From positions 1 to 39,617 of the forward strand of contig UQOH01000010.1 in NCBI GenBank assembly GCA_900542625.1: 39,617 nucleotides of DNA. The letters are read 5' to 3'. The DNA is from an uncultured Fusobacterium sp. (lineage in GTDB: Bacteria > Fusobacteriota > Fusobacteriia > Fusobacteriales > Fusobacteriaceae). The notes beneath the pieces were generated by a model. The model was not told the DNA's origin. It worked only from the letters and a program-made list of their open reading frames with translations, and searched no databases. A program made the position numbers and the translations under genes. Of this stretch, positions 32,700 to 39,617 are shown piece after piece. Every line of letters starts with the position of its first letter. The stretch's first letter is position 1.

Positions 32700-35338
32700 T
32701 AATATTCTCCTATTATGTCATCTTGAAATTCATCTGAAACCTCTTCAGTTTCTTCTGTTCTTATCATCTTAGTATCAAATCCTTCAAAATATTCTCCCTC
32801 TTCTGTATCTGAAAGTTTCACTTCTATTTCCAGCTCAGGATTTGAGAAACCTATATTATCCTGCCCTAAATATTGGAATTTAATTTTATATTTTCCTGAA
32901 GGTACATCTTCAAAGAAAAACATTCCATCAAATTCAGGGTCAACCTCATCAACTATCTCTCCGTCTTTTTCTAAAAGAATTGTTGTCATTGTCAGATACT
33001 GAATAAATTCTCTTTCGCTGAGCTCCTCTGTGTTCCAGATATTTCCTGTTACCATTGAAACTATGCTTATAGGGATATCTATTTTCATTCCTGCTGATTT
33101 TCTTACTTTTACTTTAAGTGTTCCTTTCAAGTGCTTTGTCATAGGATCGATTGTTTTTCTGTCTATTCCAAAATTAATTACATCATTAGAGTAAAGTCCT
33201 TCTGCAGTATAATTTCCATTTTCATCTGTAAAGAATATTGCATTATCTGTTGTTACTCCAACATTTGGAAGAGAGATTTCTCCTTCATCAAAAACACCGT
33301 TATTATTTTTATCAAGGAATACTTTTCCATGAATCCATGCATTAGTTAAAGATATATTCTTTTTAATCTGACGTGCAGGATTGCTTATATCAACAATTTT
33401 ACTTAAATAAACTCCTGTTGTTGTAGAAGACTGTCCGCTTTCGTTTATTCTTGTATTTGTATTTATTCTTCCGTAAATTAAATCATCAAGTTCTATATTA
33501 AATGTAATTCCATATGTAGGTTTGTGGGTATCATTTCTGTATCTTGCTTCAAGACCAAAATCTGCATACACTTTACCGTTTAAAAACTTTTGTCTTCTCA
33601 GATTAAATCTCAAAGAATATTCCTGTTCATATTCATCTCTGTTTTCTTCTTTTTCGATTTTAGCATCTGCAATTACACTCATTCCATTATTTCCAACATA
33701 ACTTATATATGGATTGTATAATATTTTTTCGTTATCATCATCAATACTTTTTTCTACTTTCAAAGACAGAAAAACAGGTGAAAGTTCATAGCTTTCTATC
33801 AATCCGTAAATACTTTCATATGTATTTTCCTTTTCTGCTTCTTTTTCTGCTTCTTTTTCTGCCTCTGTTGTTCTGCTGAATCCCAGCTCCAAAGAGTTTC
33901 TTTTAAAAGATTTTCCAATAGAAACAGAGTCATATTCTTTTGTTCCGCTGTCCTCATAAATATATCTTGAATACTTATTTTTTGTATATCTTAAGTTATA
34001 TTCAAAAACTTTCTGCTCTGCTGAAAACTCAAAACTATTCTCTTTTTCGTTAAATTCATAATAATTTTTATATTGAAACAGAAGAGGAAATTTCTCTGCT
34101 CCGGTTCTGAAAACAACATCATTTTCTAATATTCTATACTCTCTTCCGGAAAAAGAAGTAAGATTCATTCCTCCAATTCCTAAAGTAAGATTATCTCCTG
34201 CTCCGTAATAAAACTTCCCTATTCCCTGTTTATCATCTGTATTGTCGCTTTTCCCTGCTTGAAGAGATATACGGCTTTTTCCCTTTGATAAAATATCAGA
34301 ATCTGATAAGGAATAAACTTTTCTTTCCTCTATACTTCCATCTTTATAATAAATTTTCAAAATATAATCTGAATTTAAAACTCCGTCATCTATTCTAAAT
34401 TCAAAATTTTCTCCTGTAAAACCGGTTTCTCCATGATTTTTATAATCCATCAGAAAAGCATTTCTGTATAATTCAACTACATCTGCATTTATAGCCTCTC
34501 CACGAATGATTGTCACTCCTCCGTCTCTTGTCATATAAGTATCATTGTTGTCAAAGCTTACCCCGAGAACTTTAGAATCTATATCTAAAAATGAAGGAGC
34601 AATTATATTAAAATGCCCTAATACTAAATCGTTATCTTTTATTATATTTGAATAAGTCAAATTTCCATAATCTATTTCTGTATCAGGTTTAAATTTTCCT
34701 GAAAGATAAAACTCCCCATATAAAAGCTGAGAAGCATATTCAAAATTCATATTATATTGCGATTCTTTTATCTCAGGTTTTGCATATTCTATTTTAAACA
34801 AACCTGGTGTTATCAGCTTCCTCGGCATCTCAACGTCTATTTTTTCACTCTCTTCCTCTCTGCTGCTTTCCAGTCTTAATCTTTCTATTTTTCCTTTTTC
34901 TCTTTCTTCATAAGGAAGTTGAAAATCAGGCTCAAGGCTTATTTTTAATGCCTCAGGACTGTAAGATGCTGTTTTAAAATTTAATCTCTCTTTTAAAGCA
35001 CTAAGCTTAACATACAGTTCATTTTCCATAACTTCATATTCATTTGGCTCAAAAGTTACACTTATTTTATTTTTATTTATTTCCCCAAAAACTCTTTTTT
35101 TGTCTATATCAACTTCTAAAGCATAAAGCTCCATAAAATAAAAAAGTGAATTTAAACCAACATATACTTCATCATGCAAATTATCATATTTTATCATAAA
35201 AAAACTATCTTTTAAATCTTTTACATTTATCTGTACATAATAGTCTTCAAAATTTTTTTCCTGTTCAGCACTGTAAGTCAGTGTAGAAAAACACATAACC
35301 AAAGCTGTGAAAAAAATTTTTATTTTTTTAATATTCAT
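32699..35338 (-). CDS. Outer-membrane usher protein, archaic-type chaperone-usher system
   Basis: The 879-residue protein has a signal peptide (1-24), an N-terminal domain (30-145, VYVGLNSLFYFMELYALEVD) and a long beta-rich pore region. The pore region has a usher-type plug/strand pattern: VELYRNAFLMDYKNHGETGF, DYILKIYYKDGSIEERKVY and many alternating strands. The C-terminal part has an SdrB-like calcium-binding loop (FLDKNNNGVFDEGEISLPNV, about 670-690). Ushers secrete and assemble pilins. It is distant from FimD/PapC; the N-terminal layout looks more like archaic (sigma-type) ushers. Its start is inside the end of the pilin-like gene, with AGGGT upstream. Confidence 0.8.
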   Translation of the reverse strand: MNIKKIKIFFTALVMCFSTLTYSAEQEKNFEDYYVQINVKDLKDSFFMIKYDNLHDEVYVGLNSLFYFMELYALEVDIDKKRVFGEINKNKISVTFEPNEYEVMENELYVKLSALKERLNFKTASYSPEALKISLEPDFQLPYEEREKGKIERLRLESSREEESEKIDVEMPRKLITPGLFKIEYAKPEIKESQYNMNFEYASQLLYGEFYLSGKFKPDTEIDYGNLTYSNIIKDNDLVLGHFNIIAPSFLDIDSKVLGVSFDNNDTYMTRDGGVTIIRGEAINADVVELYRNAFLMDYKNHGETGFTGENFEFRIDDGVLNSDYILKIYYKDGSIEERKVYSLSDSDILSKGKSRISLQAGKSDNTDDKQGIGKFYYGAGDNLTLGIGGMNLTSFSGREYRILENDVVFRTGAEKFPLLFQYKNYYEFNEKENSFEFSAEQKVFEYNLRYTKNKYSRYIYEDSGTKEYDSVSIGKSFKRNSLELGFSRTTEAEKEAEKEAEKENTYESIYGLIESYELSPVFLSLKVEKSIDDDNEKILYNPYISYVGNNGMSVIADAKIEKEENRDEYEQEYSLRFNLRRQKFLNGKVYADFGLEARYRNDTHKPTYGITFNIELDDLIYGRINTNTRINESGQSSTTTGVYLSKIVDISNPARQIKKNISLTNAWIHGKVFLDKNNNGVFDEGEISLPNVGVTTDNAIFFTDENGNYTAEGLYSNDVINFGIDRKTIDPMTKHLKGTLKVKVRKSAGMKIDIPISIVSMVTGNIWNTEELSEREFIQYLTMTTILLEKDGEIVDEVDPEFDGMFFFEDVPSGKYKIKFQYLGQDNIGFSNPELEIEVKLSDTEEGEYFEGFDTKMIRTEETEEVSDEFQDDIIGEY

Positions 35339-36212
35339 ATTCTACCCTAACCGTAAATGCTCCTTTATAATTTCCCCTGCTGCTCTGTTTTGTCTGCAAT
35401 GCTCCGTTTATTACCACTGTTTCTGTTATTCCTATATTTTCTTTCCCGCTTTTCTGATTAAGATTTTTTTGGACTGTAAGATAACTTTTTTCTCTTTTAG
35501 TCATTTCTCCATTTCCAAATCTTAAATTTACTTTTAAAGTATCTCCGCTTTCATTTTTTATATCTGTTGTTTCAGGTATCATTATTTTTACATTTTTGTT
35601 TATAATTCCCTCAACTTCTATTTTGGCAGGTGTTCTTGAAGGCTCGCTTGTATCAGCTTTCTGTCCTGCAATAATAGTTCCAAAATCCATATGTTCTTTA
35701 ACATTTACTTTAAGAGAAGAAATTATATTAATATAATCTCCTAAATTTATATAAACGTTTCCTATTTTATCAGCTTTATCTGCATTTCCATTTCCTACAT
35801 ACATACCTGCTATTTTTATAATCATTGAAGAATTTTTATTAAACTTTGTCCAATCAAAAATTAATTTTCCTGTAATATTCAATTCTACACTTTTTGTATT
35901 TTCCTCTTTATCATTTTTAAAATTAACGTGGTTATTGGCATGCTGATTTCTTACTTCAATTGGTTTGATAAATTTATCAGAAAATACATCATCATCCTCT
36001 ATTCTAAGATACTGGTGTTTTATTACAATATTTGGAGTTACTTTGACTCTTGCTGAAAAATTTATTATTCCTGTTTTTCCTTCAATTATTGAATTGTTAG
36101 TTGAAAAAGTTATTACTTCTGAATATACATCTTCCTTATGAACAGAATATGCTGATATGAAAAATGACATATAGATAAATAAACAAAATAAGATTTTACT
36201 TAACTTTCTCAT
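35328..36212 (-). CDS. Pilin-like secreted subunit (DUF4402-like)
   Basis: The 294-residue protein has a signal peptide (1-22). Its C-terminal half resembles DUF4402-type pilin domains, with MDFGTIIAGQKADTSEPSRTPAKI (about 178-201), GIINKNVKIMIP, and a final VINGALQTKQSSRGNYKGAFTVRVEYEY. The N-terminal half has no recognised match. It is probably the fibre subunit or tip adhesin. Its start overlaps the SBP gene stop (ATGA), and its end overlaps the usher start by 11 bases, so all three are translationally coupled. Confidence 0.75.
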   Translation of the reverse strand: MRKLSKILFCLFIYMSFFISAYSVHKEDVYSEVITFSTNNSIIEGKTGIINFSARVKVTPNIVIKHQYLRIEDDDVFSDKFIKPIEVRNQHANNHVNFKNDKEENTKSVELNITGKLIFDWTKFNKNSSMIIKIAGMYVGNGNADKADKIGNVYINLGDYINIISSLKVNVKEHMDFGTIIAGQKADTSEPSRTPAKIEVEGIINKNVKIMIPETTDIKNESGDTLKVNLRFGNGEMTKREKSYLTVQKNLNQKSGKENIGITETVVINGALQTKQSSRGNYKGAFTVRVEYEY

Positions 36213-37648
36213 TTTAATCTCTCCTCATAATTTCTTAAAAGTTCTGTAAACTCAGGTGATGCAACTGCAAAATATTTATGATGCTCAATTATTATATAAG
36301 GTATATTTTTATGAATCAATCCTGCCATTTTATCAATAACAGCCTCTCTTTTTTCCTTACTCTTTTCATCTTTTACAATTTTAAAAAACGGCTGTAGAGC
36401 ATTATAAAGCTCAATATTTTCAACATCGTTTAATAAAATATTGCTCATTGAAAAAATCAAATCATTATTTAAAGTTATAATATCAAAAAGTGCAATATCA
36501 AAATCTTTTCCTGCAATTTTATTATTATATGATTCTATCTGGTGAGGAAGAATTTTCACTTTTATTCCTGCTGTTTCCAGAGATGATTTTATTTCCTGAG
36601 CATATTTCATATTGCTTTCTGTATTTAAAATCATAAGTTTTAATTCTTTATTTTTTAATTTTTCTGCCAGTTTCTTCTCTTCTTTTTTATTATGTGAAGT
36701 ATCAATTTTAGAAAGCTGAGCTTTTAACAAACTTTTCGGGAAAAAAGTATCTGCCTTTCTGGGCATAATTTTTTCAAGTATATTTCTTGTTTCAAGAGAA
36801 TAATCGTTTTCTTTTCCAAAAAGAATAACTGTTGTTGATAATGCTCTGCTTGGAACAATCAGATTTTCTTTTGAAAGAATACCTAGATTTTTTCCTTCGC
36901 TGATTGTTCCCTCCTCCATATCAAGTGCTATATCTGCAGAATCATTAAACAGACTTATAATTCTCTGTTTTTCATCCATTTCCCAAGTAAATTTTATCTC
37001 TTTCAGCTGAGTAGCTTCTCTTTTATAATTTGAAAAAGTTTCAAGTTTTATCTCTTTTCCTGTCATTGCTGCAATTTTATATTCCCCTGTTCCCAGAACT
37101 TTTTTATTCTCTCTTTTTGCAATAGAACTTATTTTATATGTAAGAGAATTTAAAAATGTGTTATCCTCTTCTGCTATTTTTATTACAAGTTCATTTCTGC
37201 TCAGCACTTTTATATCCGTTATTTCAGAATAAAGATTTTTCAATGTTCCCTGTTCTCTTAAAAAATTCAGAGATTTTTTTACATCTTCCGCTGTAAGCTC
37301 GCTGTTATCATGAAATAGTATTTTCGATTTCAATTTTAAATACAGTTCTCTTTCTGATAACCATTTATATTCTTCTGCAAGAGAATTTTCTATTTTCCCA
37401 TTTGAATCAATTGTAAAAAGTGTATCGTATACAAAAGGGGTAATTTTCTTTGAATATTCATCTCTCATTAAAGCAGGATCAATATTAGAAACTTTCATTC
37501 TTTGAACTATTACTGCCTTAACAGGTTTCTCTGCTATTTCATTAGTTTCATAATTTTCAATAAATATATTTTCTGTATTTTCCAAAAAATTTCCAAAACT
37601 AGCCAGAAAAGAAAAATTAAATATTAATAATATTAAAAATTTTTTCAA
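36209..37648 (-). CDS. Family-5 extracellular solute-binding protein (SBP_bac_5)
   Basis: The 479-residue protein has a signal peptide (1-19, no lipobox cysteine). It shows the SBP_bac_5 signatures seen in oligopeptide- and nickel-binding proteins: DPALMRDEYSKKITPFVYDTL, NSLAEEYKWLSERELYLKL, FHDNSELTAEDVKKSLNFL and a late FDIALFDIITLN. No permease or ATPase gene is in the window, so it may act as a sensor partner or a free periplasmic binder rather than a transporter part. The start is a TTG at 37646-37648, with GAGGAG upstream. It lies 36 bases after the HD-GYP gene and overlaps the pilin start by four. Confidence 0.8.
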   Translation of the reverse strand: MKKFLILLIFNFSFLASFGNFLENTENIFIENYETNEIAEKPVKAVIVQRMKVSNIDPALMRDEYSKKITPFVYDTLFTIDSNGKIENSLAEEYKWLSERELYLKLKSKILFHDNSELTAEDVKKSLNFLREQGTLKNLYSEITDIKVLSRNELVIKIAEEDNTFLNSLTYKISSIAKRENKKVLGTGEYKIAAMTGKEIKLETFSNYKREATQLKEIKFTWEMDEKQRIISLFNDSADIALDMEEGTISEGKNLGILSKENLIVPSRALSTTVILFGKENDYSLETRNILEKIMPRKADTFFPKSLLKAQLSKIDTSHNKKEEKKLAEKLKNKELKLMILNTESNMKYAQEIKSSLETAGIKVKILPHQIESYNNKIAGKDFDIALFDIITLNNDLIFSMSNILLNDVENIELYNALQPFFKIVKDEKSKEKREAVIDKMAGLIHKNIPYIIIEHHKYFAVASPEFTELLRNYEERLK

Positions 37649-37684
37649 TTTTTTCTCCTCTCTTATAATTTTCCTATTAAAATG

Positions 37685-39617
37685 CTATTTTTTTAAAGCT
37701 GTTAAAATTTCATCAGCCAAATAAACAGCAACATTATTTTCTTTATATATCTTTTCAAATATCTTATTTTCTTTTACAAATATTTCTACTAAAACAGGAT
37801 CAAAGCTTACTCCGCTTTCCTCTTTTATTATCTCCACAGCTTTTTCGTGACTCATTCCTTGTCTGTATACTTTATCCTGTCTTAAGTTATCGTAGATATC
37901 TGCCAGAGCCGCTATTCTTGCTTCAACAGGAATATTTTCTCCTGCTATCCCTGCAGGATATCCTTTTCCATTCCATTTTTCATGGTGGTATCTTACAATA
38001 TTTTCAGCTGTCTTTCCTGTTTTTAATTTACTTATCAGTTTATATCCTATTACAGTGTGTTTTTTAACCTGTTCAAACTCTTCTGCTGTCAGTTTTCCAG
38101 GCTTGTTTAATATTTCATTAGGGATAATAACTTTTCCTATATCATGCAGCGGAGTATATTTTTTTATCTCCTCTATTTTCTTTTTATCAAGATTTAGTTT
38201 TTCTGCAAGGAAAGCTGAATACATGGCAAATCTCTTAGCGTGATCTCCTGCTTCTTCCTGATCAAATTGATTTATGCTTTGGAAAGTTTCCACTAAAATG
38301 CTGCTTAATTCTTCTGCTTTCTTTCTATTTTTTTCTGATCTTATTAATACTAATATTAAAATGATTATAAAAATAACCACAGGAACAGCAATTTGTATCA
38401 TTAATTTATAGTTTTTTGCAACAAGGATATTCTTGCTTGCCTCAGCATCAAATACTGTCTTATCAATAGAAAATCCTCTCATTATTGTTCTTATTACCTG
38501 ACAAAGTTCCTCTTCATCTTTGTTTACCCCAAGACCTAAAGCAAAAGTTTCATTCATTGTACCTGCAATTTTTACTTTACTGTCAAGGAAACTGTTTGTG
38601 ATTCCGCTTTCAAGGAAACTTGAAAATGTTATAAAATAATCTCCTTCTCCTTTTACTAACTTTTCAAATCCCTCTTCTATACTTGAAGCTAAAATTATTT
38701 CAGCGTTATTTACAATTTTAGGAATATAATTTACAAATGCTGCATCTTCAAGAAGAATTATTTTTGAATTATCCAAATCTGAAAGCTCCACTGTAAAAGA
38801 ATCATATTTTCTGTTGGCAATTCCTATTACACCTTGATAATAAGGCTTGCTCATCACATATTTATCTCTGCTCTCTTTTCCTTCAATTACAAAAGCATTT
38901 ATATTTCCTTTTTCTGTCGTTACTTTAACAGGAATTTCCAATATTTCCTCTATCTCATCTAAAATATCTATCAGCATTCCTTTATACTGCCCGTTAAGAA
39001 AATAGTAAAGAGGAAGAGCATATTTATCTTTTAAAATATTAACTTTTATTTCTTTATATTTTTCTTTAACTGTATTATAGTTAGGTGTGTTTTTTAGGAG
39101 ATATTTATAATATGATAATCTGCTGTCAGCTAAAATCTTTTTTAAATTTTCTCCTCTCTGGAGAGCTACCTCTTCTTTTATCATCTCATAAAGCTCAGGA
39201 GAATCTTTTCTTACTCCTATCTGCTCTCTGTATAAAATATTTTCTATTACTCTTACTTCACTTTCAAAAGAGTTTCTCTCTATATAGTCCTGTACTATAA
39301 GAGCATCTATGCTGTTATTTTTTAATTCTTCCAATCCTATATCTTCGTTTGCCGCTTTTATTTTTTCAAAAGTGATATCTTTAAATCTTCCCTCAAACTC
39401 CTGAAGTCCTCTCATATTTTCAACATAGGCAATTTTCAAACCTTTGAGATCACTTATATTTCTTATTTTCCCATTTTTATTTACTAAAACATTTACTCTG
39501 TAAGTTATCTGTGTTGGAATAAAATTATATTCCTTATACTCTGTAGTTTCATTTACTCTTAATAATATTTCAGGATTATTATTTTCAATAGTATAATTTA
39601 TAGGGTATTTCTCATTT
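37685..39617 (-). CDS. SBP3-type periplasmic sensor with HD-GYP output (5' end outside window)
   Basis: The frame is open through the window edge: the TTG at 39439 is preceded in frame by 59 codons that carry on the domain (ending NISDLKG, which continues into LKIAYVEN). Two family-3 solute-binding-type domains make up the sensor. They are followed by a membrane segment (IAVPVVIFIIILILVLI, about 38340-38400) and a cytoplasmic HD-GYP domain. The HD-GYP has LHDIGKVIIP and HHEKWNGKGYPAG, with all metal-binding residues seen. HD-GYP proteins hydrolyse c-di-GMP. Amino acids are the usual ligands of family-3 binding domains. It is the first visible gene of the fibre operon. Confidence 0.88.
   Translation of the reverse strand, partial: NEKYPINYTIENNNPEILLRVNETTEYKEYNFIPTQITYRVNVLVNKNGKIRNISDLKGLKIAYVENMRGLQEFEGRFKDITFEKIKAANEDIGLEELKNNSIDALIVQDYIERNSFESEVRVIENILYREQIGVRKDSPELYEMIKEEVALQRGENLKKILADSRLSYYKYLLKNTPNYNTVKEKYKEIKVNILKDKYALPLYYFLNGQYKGMLIDILDEIEEILEIPVKVTTEKGNINAFVIEGKESRDKYVMSKPYYQGVIGIANRKYDSFTVELSDLDNSKIILLEDAAFVNYIPKIVNNAEIILASSIEEGFEKLVKGEGDYFITFSSFLESGITNSFLDSKVKIAGTMNETFALGLGVNKDEEELCQVIRTIMRGFSIDKTVFDAEASKNILVAKNYKLMIQIAVPVVIFIIILILVLIRSEKNRKKAEELSSILVETFQSINQFDQEEAGDHAKRFAMYSAFLAEKLNLDKKKIEEIKKYTPLHDIGKVIIPNEILNKPGKLTAEEFEQVKKHTVIGYKLISKLKTGKTAENIVRYHHEKWNGKGYPAGIAGENIPVEARIAALADIYDNLRQDKVYRQGMSHEKAVEIIKEESGVSFDPVLVEIFVKENKIFEKIYKENNVAVYLADEILTALKK

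Noticed and set aside
37685..39439. Start of the HD-GYP gene at the TTG at 39439
   Set aside because: The same frame stays open to the window edge and the upstream codons carry on the binding domain, so the true start is outside.
1..39617. CRISPR arrays, insertion sequences or prophage
   Set aside because: No regularly spaced direct repeats, transposases, terminal inverted repeats or phage genes were recognised.

Overview
The window is AT-rich, densely coded bacterial DNA with strong AGGAGG-type ribosome binding sites. Gene content and order (mfd-mazG-S4 protein-ispE-spoVG, lspA-glyQ-glyS, outer-membrane usher-type genes alongside Firmicute-like housekeeping proteins) suggest a Fusobacterium or close relative (Fusobacteriota). 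The species cannot be fixed from sequence alone.

Layout. (1) 1-353: no confident gene; a possible minus-strand promoter and small ORF, then two hairpins with similar loops. (2) 354-2804, minus strand: a co-directional accessory cluster (PPOX-fold flavoprotein, GNAT acetyltransferase, a broken second GNAT gene, an MmcQ/YjbR protein and a P-loop kinase-like protein). A divergent HxlR regulator (2943-3266) shares an operator/promoter region with it. (3) 3315-8645, plus strand: housekeeping genes mfd, mazG, rqcP-like, ispE and spoVG. (4) 8691-14256: a complete mannosylglycerate locus. The GntR/UTRA regulator (mngR-like) is divergent from the PTS EIIABC (mngA) and the GH38 alpha-mannosidase (mngB), with a perfect 16-bp operator just downstream of the predicted mngA start site. 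(5) 14441-15225: tRNA-Gln(UUG) and a PAP2 phosphatase. (6) 15266-24648, minus strand: a CofE-like ligase, glyS, glyQ, lspA, a histidine-kinase-like receptor lacking an H-box histidine, and tex. (7) 24774-30952: c-di-GMP genes. These are a PAS-GGDEF-EAL protein with a degenerate GGDEF motif, and two tandem paralogous diguanylate cyclases, the second split by a one-base frameshift at an A7 tract. (8) 31017-39617, minus strand: one tightly packed operon. In transcription order it encodes an SBP3-type receptor with HD-GYP output (5' end outside the window), a family-5 substrate-binding protein, a DUF4402-like pilin, an archaic-type outer-membrane usher, a secreted MORN_2-repeat protein and a PapD-like chaperone.

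How the genes may work together. The right third combines c-di-GMP synthesis (two GGDEF genes), breakdown (EAL, HD-GYP) and a chaperone-usher surface-fibre operon. The HD-GYP receptor and the solute-binding protein are in the same operon as the fibre genes. This nutrient-sensor/c-di-GMP/fibre unit is the most system-like and least familiar part of the window. The mng locus is a clear catabolic unit: the PTS imports and phosphorylates 2-O-alpha-mannosyl-D-glycerate, the mannosidase cleaves it, and the UTRA regulator responds to the phosphorylated sugar. Family assignments are from recognition of protein motifs, not database searches.
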